From: DASYSA01 sp036003885
GTDB taxonomy: Bacteria > Acidobacteriota > Blastocatellia > UBA7656
Reading direction: 5' to 3'
NCBI GenBank assembly: GCA_036003885.1
Contig: DASYSA010000121.1
Location: 1-7,176, forward strand
DNA length: 7,176 nucleotides
The position numbers and the translations under genes are program-made. Every line of letters starts with the position of its first letter. The first letter of the stretch is position 1. Shown piece by piece: positions 1 through 5,509 of this stretch. The notes under the pieces are model-generated. The model ran no database searches and had not been told where the DNA came from. It saw nothing but the letters and a program-made list of their open reading frames with translations.

Positions 1-11
1 CGCGTTGTGAA

Positions 12-296
12 GTGATTGTCCTCAGCCCTGGATTTGATGGCGAACATCAGGGCGGCGCGGCAATGATGCATTACATCAACAGTCTGACACCTCAGAATCG
101 GCGGAGGACTTTCGTGGCCCTCGTTTCAGCCCAGTTGAGGACACTCGACACCTATCTGGCATTTGCGAATGGTGTGAACCTCACCATTCACCCCGAAGAC
201 GTGAGTTCCTTCCAATCTATCTTCGAGCGGAGCGTGCGGGACTTCAACGAACTGTACCGCCCCTTGAATCAGGCAAACACTGTGGCGCCCTTCTGA
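12..296 (+). CDS. Small uncharacterised protein, possibly 5'-truncated
   Basis: I do not recognise a family. The frame is open to the left edge of the window, so the true start may lie outside. Inside the window the candidates are GTG at 12 (94 aa) and a double ATG at 63/66 (77 aa, starting MMHYINSL). Neither has a visible Shine-Dalgarno. The product is soluble, with no signal peptide, membrane segment or Cys/His metal motif. The middle (RRRTFVALVSAQLRTLDTYLAF) and the C-terminal part (SFQSIFERSVRDFNELYRPL) look amphipathic and helical, which suggests a small helical bundle. It ends with TGA at 294-296 and is followed by a repeat and a tRNA, not by a co-transcribed gene. An antisense frame overlaps part of it, but I judge the + frame more likely real because its amino acid make-up looks protein-like. 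Confidence 0.5.
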   Translation: MIVLSPGFDGEHQGGAAMMHYINSLTPQNRRRTFVALVSAQLRTLDTYLAFANGVNLTIHPEDVSSFQSIFERSVRDFNELYRPLNQANTVAPF

Positions 297-333
297 TCCG
301 AATCCGTGCACGCGAGACAGGGCATGCCAAAAG

Positions 334-439
334 AGTATGGTAGGGTGGGAGTATGGGCGTGTGGGAGTTGGTTTGAGATCCGCACTTCCATTAGATTGAA
401 GGCTCCTTCCGTCCGCACATACTCCCATACTCCCATACT
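334..439. repeat. Diverged inverted repeat with AGTATGGG units
   Basis: The left arm (334-355, with AGTATGG and GGGAGTATGG) is the reverse complement of the right arm (418-439, CATACTCCCATACTCCCATA) at 19 of 22 positions. About 62 bases separate the arms. The right arm is itself a tandem of an 8-base unit (ACTCCCAT). The pair could form a long-looped hairpin. It fills most of the 218-base gap between the first gene and the tRNA. No gene is seen in that gap; only this repeat and the tRNA promoter are visible. Function is unknown; a mobile intergenic repeat family is the likeliest explanation. Confidence 0.6.
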
Positions 440-465
440 TGTCTCTGCGTTGGGTTAAGCGAAGT

Positions 466-493
466 TTGACAGCCGCGTAAGCTTGCCTTTAAT
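466..493 (+). promoter_or_regulatory. Predicted sigma70-type promoter of the tRNA-Arg gene
   Basis: A perfect -35 box TTGACA (466-471) is followed, after 16 bases, by TTTAAT (488-493; 5 of 6 to TATAAT). Transcription would start near position 500, about 15 bases before the mature tRNA 5' end, leaving a short leader for RNase P. Position and strength fit a stable-RNA promoter. Confidence 0.65.
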
Positions 494-514
494 CTCTACA
501 TCGAACTTTCCGAC

Positions 515-588
515 GCGCCCGTAGCTCAATTGGATAGAGCATCGGCCTTCGGAGCCGAGGGTTGGGAGTTCGAGCCTCTCCGGGCGCA
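515..588 (+). tRNA. tRNA-Arg (anticodon TCG)
   Basis: A complete 74-base cloverleaf folds by eye. The acceptor GCGCCCG (515-521) pairs with CGGGCGC (581-587), and the discriminator is A588. The D arm is GCTC/GAGC with loop AATTGGATA. The anticodon stem TCGGC/GCCGA (542-546/554-558) encloses loop CTTCGGA, with anticodon TCG at 549-551. The variable loop is GGGTT. The T stem GGGAG/CTCTC (one G-T pair) encloses TTCGAGC. The tRNA reads CGA and, if A34 editing does not apply, other CGN codons by wobble. The 3' CCA is not fully encoded (CC then T follow the discriminator), so it must be added by tRNA nucleotidyltransferase. A good promoter lies just upstream and the gene stands alone. Confidence 0.96.
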
Positions 589-598
589 CCTTCATTCC

Positions 599-632
599 AC
601 GCGCTTTCAGCGTCTGTTCTATTGTCTCTTCC
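599..632 (+). terminator. Weak candidate terminator after tRNA-Arg
   Basis: A 4-bp stem ACGC/GCGT (599-602/610-613) with a 7-base loop is followed by a pyrimidine- and T-rich stretch to about 632. The stem is short, so this is only a candidate. The rest of the 155-base gap before the kinase shows no convincing promoter. TAGAAT at 722-727 looks like a -10 box but lacks a matching -35 box and would leave only about a 10-base leader. Confidence 0.25.
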
Positions 633-743
633 TGCTTTGGTCTCTCTCTCAGTGACCGCGCGGACTTGGGACCGCCTCGTGAATTTGATTCAGGCAAGCT
701 CTCTGATCTCCCCTTTTCTGCTAGAATCCGGGCGAGGATTGAG

Positions 744-1907
744 ATGATTTTGAATCGCCGCTGGCTCACAGGGGTCGCACTTGTTGCCGGGTGTCTGCTG
801 ATCGGTGTCTCCTGGGCGCTCAACGACTATCTGTTTGCGGATTTCTATGGGGACTTCAAAAGTGTTGCCCTCACTTTGAAGGGCCAGTTGGCCTGGGAGC
901 TTGTCTACTGGATTGTCTGGGCGTGCCTGGCCCCAGTGATCTTTTGGATAACTCGGCGAGTTCCCATCGAGCGCGAACACTGGATCCGCAGTGTAGCAAT
1001 CAACATCTTCGCCGGCGCGCTGCTCGCAGTTGGACACCGGGCGATCTATCTCTTCATAGCATGGCTGCTCTACGTTGCTCCCTACGATCCGATCGAGTCC
1101 ATATTCAGACTCTACAGGTATCTTCTCTTCTTTAACCTGCCCACCGGCCTGATGAGCTATGCCGCGATTCTACTGGTCAGCCACATGCTCGGTTATTACC
1201 AGCGGTTTCAGGAAGAGGAACTAAAAGCATCGCGTCTCAAGACTGAACTGGCCGAGGCTCGGCTGCGCATCGCCGAGGCACAACTTCAGGCTCTCAAGAT
1301 GCAACTCCAGCCTCACTTCCTGTTCAACACGCTAAACTCAATCTCGGCGCTGTTGGAGGAGGATGTCGAAGCCGCCGACGAGATGATCGCGCGTCTGGGA
1401 GATTTCCTCAGGATGACGCTGGATAACTCGGGAGCACAAGAGGTGTCGCTTCAGCAGGAGCTCGAGTTCCTTCGAGCTTATCTCGAGATCGAGCGCGTCC
1501 GATTTCAGGACCGCCTGACGGTGAGCCTACAGGTAGACCCTGGCTCGCTTGAAGCAAGAGTGCCCAATCTCATTTTGCAGCCAATCGTCGAGAACGCCAT
1601 AAAACACGGCATCGTGCGGCGAATTGGCCCGGGACTGATCGAAATCAGAGCCGAGAACCACGACGGCGCGTTGCAGCTAAGGGTCACTGACAATGGTCCC
1701 GGCCTCGAGTCGGACGGTCCCGGCGACGTGGCGGTCAAGGAGGGGCTGGGTTTGAGCAACACTCGAGCCCGGCTTGAGCAGCTCTATGGCACACGTCAAC
1801 GTTTCGTGCTAAGCCGCGCCATCGGGGGTGGGCTGCAGGTGATTATGGAGATCCCGTTTCAATCCGGACTTGCCGCCAGGGGGCAAACCGAAGCGAGCGC
1901 GCTATGA
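744..1907 (+). CDS. LytS-type membrane sensor histidine kinase
   Basis: This is a sensor kinase of the LytS/YehU-type class (His_kinase plus HATPase_c), acting at the inner membrane and passing phosphate to the LytTR regulator encoded next. With the ATG at 744 it is 387 aa. That start fits GAGG at 734-737; an upstream TTG at 666 would add 26 charged residues before the first helix and is less likely. Four hydrophobic segments are seen at about residues 6-26, 49-70, 83-111 and 127-151, then a charged coiled coil (about 152-186). The H-box is QPHFLFNTLN with phospho-acceptor His191. The N-box is ILQPIVENAIKHG (Asn284 in VEN). The G1 box is DNGPGL (about 316-321) and the G2 box GLGLSNTRARL (about 334-344). 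All ATP-binding motifs look intact. The four-TM input has no recognisable ligand domain and is not the longer 5TM-LYT type, so the stimulus is unknown. The stop overlaps the regulator's start (ATGA, 1904-1907), so translation is probably coupled. Confidence 0.93.
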   Translation: MILNRRWLTGVALVAGCLLIGVSWALNDYLFADFYGDFKSVALTLKGQLAWELVYWIVWACLAPVIFWITRRVPIEREHWIRSVAINIFAGALLAVGHRAIYLFIAWLLYVAPYDPIESIFRLYRYLLFFNLPTGLMSYAAILLVSHMLGYYQRFQEEELKASRLKTELAEARLRIAEAQLQALKMQLQPHFLFNTLNSISALLEEDVEAADEMIARLGDFLRMTLDNSGAQEVSLQQELEFLRAYLEIERVRFQDRLTVSLQVDPGSLEARVPNLILQPIVENAIKHGIVRRIGPGLIEIRAENHDGALQLRVTDNGPGLESDGPGDVAVKEGLGLSNTRARLEQLYGTRQRFVLSRAIGGGLQVIMEIPFQSGLAARGQTEASAL

Positions 1908-2683
1908 CTGCCCTGAGGAGAGTGCGCGCGTTAATCGTCGACGACGAGCCGTTGGCCCGACGCAGGGTACGCAGACTCCTGGCGTCAGATCCCGACGTCG
2001 AGATAGTCGGCGACTGCTCAAACGGCAGGGAAGCTATCGCGGCTATCGATGCCCGATCGGCCGACCTCGTCTTTCTGGATGCCCAGATGCCCGAGGTGGA
2101 TGGCTTTCAGGTCCTGGAAGCGCTCAATGGCGCCCGCGTCCCTTTGATTATCTTCGTCACCGCCTACGATCGCTATGCTATCAAGGCGTTTGAGGTCAAT
2201 GCGCTGGACTATCTGGTCAAGCCCTTTGACAGGCGCCGGTTCCAGGCTGCTGTCGGAAGAGCGAAGGACCGACTCCGCCTCGAGACAGGCGGCGAGATCG
2301 AACGCCGTGCCCTGGCGGTGCTGAATCAGCTAGAGGCAAAGTCACACTACGTCGACCGCCTGGTCATAAAGGCGGGCGGCCGAGTCCATTTTGTCACGGC
2401 ATCGGCTGTTGATTGGATTGAGGCCGAAGGGAAATATGTGAGGCTCCACATTGGAAAGGAGTCGCACCTGCTTCGAGAAGGAATCGGCAGTATCGAGGCC
2501 AGACTCGATCCGAAGCAGTTCCTGCGTATACATCGATCAACTGTAGTCAACCTGGATCGCATCAAGCAGCTCGACCCCTGGTTCAATGGCGAGTATCGCG
2601 TACTCCTGCGCGATGGCACGCTTCTGATGCTGAGCCGAGGTTTCAAGCGCAAGCTCACCGATGTTTTCGGGAGTCCGCTGTAA
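1904..2683 (+). CDS. LytTR-family DNA-binding response regulator
   Basis: A 259-aa partner of the upstream kinase. The N-terminal receiver domain (about 7-125) has the acidic pair Asp13-Asp14 (IVDDEP), phospho-acceptor Asp59 (LVFLDAQMP), Thr86 (FVTAYD) and Lys106 (LVKPFD), so phosphorylation should work. A linker of about 30 residues leads to a C-terminal LytTR domain (about 152-255). Its family marks include VDWIEAEGKYVRLH, FLRIHRSTVVNLDRI and a final GTLLMLSRGFKRKL. LytTR domains bind DNA with beta strands and loops, usually at paired direct repeats upstream of target promoters. The start is fixed by the ATGA overlap with the kinase; a Shine-Dalgarno is poor, as expected for coupled translation. 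The likely role is transcriptional activator. The APC transporter that follows is a plausible target, although I found no convincing LytTR site in the 128-base gap. No terminator is evident after the stop. Confidence 0.94.
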   Translation: MTALRRVRALIVDDEPLARRRVRRLLASDPDVEIVGDCSNGREAIAAIDARSADLVFLDAQMPEVDGFQVLEALNGARVPLIIFVTAYDRYAIKAFEVNALDYLVKPFDRRRFQAAVGRAKDRLRLETGGEIERRALAVLNQLEAKSHYVDRLVIKAGGRVHFVTASAVDWIEAEGKYVRLHIGKESHLLREGIGSIEARLDPKQFLRIHRSTVVNLDRIKQLDPWFNGEYRVLLRDGTLLMLSRGFKRKLTDVFGSPL

Positions 2684-2754
2684 GAGCTCAGCAGCAACTC
2701 GTTCCCTTCCACTGACAATTCGCGCCCTCAGGTGGTGCATTCGTGCCACAGTCG

Positions 2755-2783
2755 TTGTCTGCCATGGTCAACTAACCTATAGT
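2755..2783 (+). promoter_or_regulatory. Predicted sigma70-type promoter of the permease gene
   Basis: TTGTCT (2755-2760; 4 of 6 to TTGACA), a 17-base spacer, then TATAGT (2778-2783; 5 of 6 to TATAAT). The start of transcription would be near 2790, leaving a leader of about 20 bases that contains the ribosome binding site GAGGAGG (2802-2808). This suggests the permease can be transcribed apart from the two-component operon. Confidence 0.5.
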
Positions 2784-2811
2784 CGGCGTTCCCGCATTAA
2801 CGAGGAGGCGC

Positions 2812-4320
2812 ATGGACAAGCAGTTGTTCGCGAGGAAGCCACTCAAGCTTCTACTCGAAGAGATGGCCGGAGACAACCGGCTGCGCCGCGTGCTGGGGCC
2901 GTTTCAACTCACGAGCCTTGGAGTTGGCGCCATTATCGGGAGCGGCATATTCGTATTGACCGGGGAGGCTGCACACGACAAAGCTGGTCCCGCCCTGATC
3001 CTGTCGCTCGCGGTCGCGGGAGTGACCTGTCTGTTTGCCGCCCTATGCTATGCGGAGTTTGCCTCGATGGTTCCGGTGGCGGGGTCGGCGTATACCTACG
3101 CCTACGCTACGCTTGGCGAACTGCTGGCCTGGATCATCGGGTGGGACCTCGTAATCGAGTATGCTGTCAGCGCGGCTGCGGTTGCTCACGGGGCATCAAA
3201 GTACTTTCAGGACCTGATCAGCATCTTTGGACTCGGCCTGCCGGCGAGATTGACGGACGCTCCGGTCGATTACAATCCGGCAGTCGGCAAACTTGTTTCA
3301 ACCGGCAAGCTGTTCGACTTGCCCGCGCTCGTCCTGACCGCACTGGTAACGGTAGTCCTGGTCATCGGCATCAGGGAGAGCGCGCGTTTCAACGTTGCGA
3401 TGGTCGCTGTGAAAGTGGTCATCGTTCTGTTCGTGATTGCAGTCGGAGTGTTCTATATCAACCCGGCGAACTGGAAGCCGTTTGCGCCGTATGGAATGAC
3501 CGGCATCAACTTCTTCGGGAAAACAGTATCGGGACCCACCGATGCCGGGGGACAGCCGCTCGGCATGCTTGCGGGCGCCGCGATCATATTCTTTTCGTAC
3601 ATCGGCTTTGATTCGGTGTCAACACACTCAGAAGAAGCTCGCAATCCTCAGCGCGACGTGCCGATAGGCATCATAGCATCGCTCATCATCTGCACGTTGC
3701 TCTACATGGGAGTGGGGGCGGTGCTCACGGGAATGGTACCCTACGACAAGATCGACATCGACGCCCCTGTCTCCGGCGCATTCAAGCAGGTGGGGCTAGT
3801 CTGGGCCCAGTTCCTGATCTCGTTCGGTGCGATCGCCGGAATAACTTCGGTGGTCCTGGTGACCATGTTGAGCCAGGCAAGGATACTCCTGGCGATGGCG
3901 CGCGACGGGTTGTTGCCGGTGAGCTTCTTCGGCGCGGTGCACGAGCGGTTCCGCACTCCCTGGAAATCCACGATCGTCACCGGGATCTTCGTTGGATCGT
4001 TGTCTGCGGTCCTGCCACTGAGAATACTGTCGGGCTTGATCAACATCGGCACGTTGCTGGCGTTCGTAATCGTATGCGCGGCAGTTCTCATAATGAGGAA
4101 GACCAATCCCGATGCGGAGCGTCCTTTTCGCGCTCCACTCGTTCCCCTGGTTCCCATACTTGGGATAGCAACCTGCTTGTTGTTGATGTTCTCGCTGCCG
4201 GCTGAGAACTGGTTGCGGCTGCTGGTCTGGCTCTTGATCGGATTCGTCATCTACTTCCTGTATGGAAGACGCCACAGTGTGATGGCGCGTGCCCACAATA
4301 GTGGCAATCCTCGCGAATAA
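2812..4320 (+). CDS. APC-superfamily amino acid permease (CAT/YfnA-like)
   Basis: A 502-aa integral membrane transporter, most like the cationic amino acid transporter branch (YfnA, GkApcT) of the APC superfamily. It would drive uptake or exchange of amino acids across the inner membrane. The start follows GAGGAGG (2802-2808). A cytoplasmic N-terminus of about 30 residues leads to the broken TM1 helix with the substrate-binding motif GVGAIIGSGIF (37-47). TM3 has CYAEFASMVPVAGSAY (79-94). TM6 and the loop after it read FFSYIGFDSVS and EEARNPQRD (260-282), a family hallmark. TM8 carries MLSQARILLAMARDGLLP (352-369). About 12 hydrophobic segments can be counted, with the last at about 466-484, which agrees with the usual family length and fold. 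Substrate cannot be read from sequence; basic or neutral amino acids are both possible. It follows the LytS/LytTR pair by 128 bases with its own likely promoter. Downstream is a palindromic repeat that could act as a 3' end. Confidence 0.93.
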   Translation: MDKQLFARKPLKLLLEEMAGDNRLRRVLGPFQLTSLGVGAIIGSGIFVLTGEAAHDKAGPALILSLAVAGVTCLFAALCYAEFASMVPVAGSAYTYAYATLGELLAWIIGWDLVIEYAVSAAAVAHGASKYFQDLISIFGLGLPARLTDAPVDYNPAVGKLVSTGKLFDLPALVLTALVTVVLVIGIRESARFNVAMVAVKVVIVLFVIAVGVFYINPANWKPFAPYGMTGINFFGKTVSGPTDAGGQPLGMLAGAAIIFFSYIGFDSVSTHSEEARNPQRDVPIGIIASLIICTLLYMGVGAVLTGMVPYDKIDIDAPVSGAFKQVGLVWAQFLISFGAIAGITSVVLVTMLSQARILLAMARDGLLPVSFFGAVHERFRTPWKSTIVTGIFVGSLSAVLPLRILSGLINIGTLLAFVIVCAAVLIMRKTNPDAERPFRAPLVPLVPILGIATCLLLMFSLPAENWLRLLVWLLIGFVIYFLYGRRHSVMARAHNSGNPRE

Positions 4321-4334
4321 CCCACGTTTGTCGT

Positions 4335-4440
4335 TTTGGGTTTCGGGTTTCGGGTTTCAAGTTCCGCGTTCCGAGCGACCCAACGCAACTCGAGGAACGA
4401 GAACCCGAAACTCGAAACCGGAAACCCGAAACCCGAAATC
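4335..4440. repeat. Palindromic GGGTTTC heptamer repeat, copy 1
   Basis: The left arm (about 4338-4375) carries GGGTTTC three times, then an AGTTCCGCGTTCCGAG part. The right arm (about 4389-4437) carries the matching CTCGAGGAACG and several CCGAAAC or TCGAAAC heptamers. The arms form an imperfect stem with a loop of about 13 bases (4376-4388). The inner stem CGTTCC/GGAACG (4367-4372/4394-4399) is exact. The element begins 15 bases after the permease stop, so it could fold in the mRNA as a 3' hairpin, but there is no T-tract typical of an intrinsic terminator. It is related to the element at 4803-4932. Open frames through it on both strands encode low-complexity FRVSGF or ETRNPK peptides and are not genes. 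Confidence 0.8.
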
Positions 4441-4487
4441 CGCGCAATTAAACTTTGCGGCCTTCTTGCAAATCAAACGCATTTCGG

Positions 4488-4516
4488 TTTAGATTTTGGT
4501 CATTCGGAAATCTAAA
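4488..4516. promoter_or_regulatory. 9-bp perfect dyad upstream of lysW, candidate operator or leader hairpin
   Basis: TTTAGATTT (4488-4496) and AAATCTAAA (4508-4516) are exact reverse complements separated by 11 bases. The element ends 42 bases before the lysW start. It overlaps the only promoter-like pair I could find for this gene (TTGCAA at 4466-4471 and TAGATT at 4490-4495, spacer 18), which is weak. It could be a repressor or activator site, or a hairpin in the leader. Confidence 0.4.
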
Positions 4517-4558
4517 AGCGTTGTTGGGACAACGCGCGGATCACGGAGGGATGAACAA

Positions 4559-4732
4559 ATGCCAAGAGGAACCTGTCCTGAATGCGATTCCGAAGTTCAG
4601 GTGGACGAGGAGACTGACAAAGGCGACGTTGTCGAATGCCCTGATTGCGGCACAGCTCTGGAAGTCGTAGGTCTCGACCCGATCGAATTGGACGTGGCTA
4701 CTGAAGAAGAAGAAGAGGACTGGGTAGAGTAG
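4559..4732 (+). CDS. lysW: LysW-type amino-group carrier protein with EDWVE C-terminus
   Basis: A 57-residue, highly acidic protein matching the LysW/ArgW family. In the known pathway the gamma-carboxyl of its C-terminal Glu is joined by LysX to the amino group of alpha-aminoadipate (or by ArgX to glutamate). The carrier protects that group and presents the substrate to LysZ, LysY, LysJ and LysK during lysine or arginine synthesis. Family signs are a zinc-ribbon with Cys6, Cys9 (CPEC) and Cys27, Cys30 (CPDCG), then LEVVGLDPIEL, an acidic run and the terminal EDWVE. The family ending I recall from characterised LysW is EDWGE; here the penultimate Gly is Val (GTA, one base from GGA), while the terminal Glu57 is kept. 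The ATG at 4559 is chosen because GGAGGG lies at 4545-4550, 8 bases away; an upstream TTG at 4496 would add 21 residues that family members lack. No LysX or other pathway gene is nearby, so it works in trans. A strong terminator follows the stop by 42 bases. Confidence 0.92.
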   Translation: MPRGTCPECDSEVQVDEETDKGDVVECPDCGTALEVVGLDPIELDVATEEEEEDWVE

Positions 4733-4774
4733 TTCGGCGGCACACGCATCTTAGGGAGTTGAAGTACCCGAAAC

Positions 4775-4799
4775 AAAAGCCACCTCCGCGGTGGCTTTT
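4775..4799 (+). terminator. Rho-independent terminator of lysW
   Basis: A perfect 10-bp stem AAAAGCCACC (4775-4784) with GGTGGCTTTT (4790-4799) encloses the 5-base loop TCCGC. Four T end the stem, followed by GTGCGTTT. The A-run on the left makes it potentially bidirectional. A second, outer pairing is possible: ACCCGAAAC (4766-4774) with GTTTCGGGT (4804-4812). The latter belongs to the heptamer repeat that begins here, so terminator and repeat are interlocked. Confidence 0.88.
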
Positions 4800-4802
4800 G
4801 TG

Positions 4803-4932
4803 CGTTTCGGGTTTCGAGTTTCGGGTTTCGAGTGTCGCGTTCGGTAGATCAAGGTCGCGGTGCCTTCGCGAACCCGAAACTCGAAACTCGAAACCCGAAA
4901 CTCAAGAAACCCGAAACTCGAAACTCGAAACG
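4803..4932. repeat. Palindromic GGGTTTC heptamer repeat, copy 2
   Basis: The left arm (4804-4842) reads GTTTCGG, GTTTCGA, GTTTCGG, GTTTCGA in period 7, then GTGTCGCGTTCG. The right arm (4867-4932) begins CGCGAAC and continues with CCGAAAC and TCGAAAC heptamers, with an irregular TCAAGAAAC unit at about 4902-4910. The right arm is longer than the left, so several pairing registers are possible. Loop sequence is about 4843-4866. It shares its heptamer alphabet and its GCGTTC centre with the element at 4335-4440, so the two flank lysW like a pair. Frames through it on either strand give repetitive FRVSSF or NSKPET peptides and are not genes. Confidence 0.82.
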
Positions 4933-4933
4933 T

Positions 4934-4963
4934 TTGTTTAGGGCTGGAGTGTACGTATAGAAT
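4934..4963 (+). promoter_or_regulatory. Possible promoter of the cysteine-cluster gene
   Basis: TTGTTT (4934-4939) and TAGAAT (4958-4963; 5 of 6 to TATAAT) lie 18 bases apart, directly after repeat copy 2. The predicted start of transcription is near 4970, about 35 bases before the ATG. The -35 match is modest. Because a terminator sits upstream, a promoter is needed in this interval. Confidence 0.4.
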
Positions 4964-4981
4964 GAATATCGCTCTTCATTC
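4960..4981. promoter_or_regulatory. 7-bp dyad overlapping the possible -10 box
   Basis: GAATGAA (4960-4966) and TTCATTC (4975-4981) are exact reverse complements with an 8-base loop. The left half overlaps the TAGAAT box, so it could be an operator; alternatively it is a leader hairpin ahead of the ribosome binding site AAGGA (4997-5001). Confidence 0.35.
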
Positions 4982-5005
4982 AAAGCTGCTTCAAGTAAGG
5001 AACTA

Positions 5006-5407
5006 ATGAGCACGGTCGGTAACGGTAAAGAAAAGTCTAACGGGCGCTCGCTGCGCGTGCTGTTCAACTGCTCGAAGTGTCCTGCCTATTGTTGCAGCTA
5101 CGAACGAATTGAAGTGACGCGGAGGGACGTGCGGCGGTTGGCAGCGCATTTCGGGTTGACGGACCAGCAGGCCGAGAAGCGATTTACCAAAATAGTTTTT
5201 GGAGATCGCGTGCTTCGCCATAAGAAGGACCATATCTTTAGATCGGTCTGTCAGTTTTTCGATACCGATGCCCGCTGCTGCACCATATACGAAGCCCGCC
5301 CAGGTGTCTGCCGCAACTATCCAGAGAGTCTGCGCTGCGGCTATTATGACTTCCTGGTGTCGGAGCGCCGCAGACAGAAGGACGAAGAGTTCATCCCTTC
5401 GGCTTGA
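5006..5407 (+). CDS. YkgJ-like cysteine-cluster protein (putative metal-chelating)
   Basis: A 133-aa soluble protein of the YkgJ/CxxCxxCC family (UPF0153), thought to bind zinc or iron, or an Fe-S cluster; no reaction is established. The start at 5006 follows AAGGA (4997-5001) at 4 bases. The main motif is CSKCPAYCC (Cys22, Cys25, Cys29, Cys30), which has one more residue between the second and third Cys than the name motif CxxCxxCC. Further Cys lie at 82, 91-92, 102 and 111, in VCQFF, CCTIYEARPGVCRNYP and RCGYYDF; the IYEARPGVCRNYP segment is a strong family mark. Nine Cys in all suggest two metal sites or one larger cluster. The N-terminal 15 residues are polar and probably disordered, and the C-terminus is a charged helix. 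It has no membrane segment. The 102-base gap to rsmB shows no terminator, so the two may share a transcript; a functional link is not shown. Confidence 0.87.
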   Translation: MSTVGNGKEKSNGRSLRVLFNCSKCPAYCCSYERIEVTRRDVRRLAAHFGLTDQQAEKRFTKIVFGDRVLRHKKDHIFRSVCQFFDTDARCCTIYEARPGVCRNYPESLRCGYYDFLVSERRRQKDEEFIPSA

Positions 5408-5509
5408 CCTGTTTGGCGCGCTCAATCATCGAGAATCGACGGCAAACGGGGCGCAGCCCGACGCCAGCTTCTAATCTCCCGAGGTAATGACTTTGCGCGC
5501 TGGCTGCCA

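Noticed and set aside
666..743. Upstream TTG start for the histidine kinase
   Set aside because: It adds 26 polar residues before TM1 and lacks a ribosome binding site, whereas ATG 744 has GAGG at a fitting distance.
455..823. Minus-strand open frame of 122 codons across the tRNA
   Set aside because: Its ERLELPTLGSEGRCSIQLSYG segment is simply the antisense translation of the tRNA-Arg gene, a well-known source of false proteins.
2684..2811. LytTR binding site in front of the permease
   Set aside because: Only loose partial matches (ACAGTCGTT at about 2748, GCGTT at about 2786) at a spacing unlike the usual paired sites; not strong enough to annotate.
2661..3611. A 316-codon plus-strand frame overlapping the permease
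   Set aside because: The product is rich in Arg, Cys and Gly with no fold, and it is a shifted frame of the clear APC permease.
4247..4492. Open frames on both strands through repeat copy 1
   Set aside because: They encode FRVSGF and ETRNPK low-complexity peptides produced by the heptamer repeat, with no ribosome binding site or family likeness.
4803..4932. CRISPR array or telomere-like repeat
   Set aside because: The units are 7 bases with no unique spacers, so it is not CRISPR. The GGGTTTC likeness to telomeric repeats is superficial because the arms are inverted and internal to a chromosome-like gene context.
4759..5067. Open frames on both strands through repeat copy 2
   Set aside because: The same repeat-derived peptides; one also runs through the terminator and the other overlaps the start of the cysteine-cluster gene.
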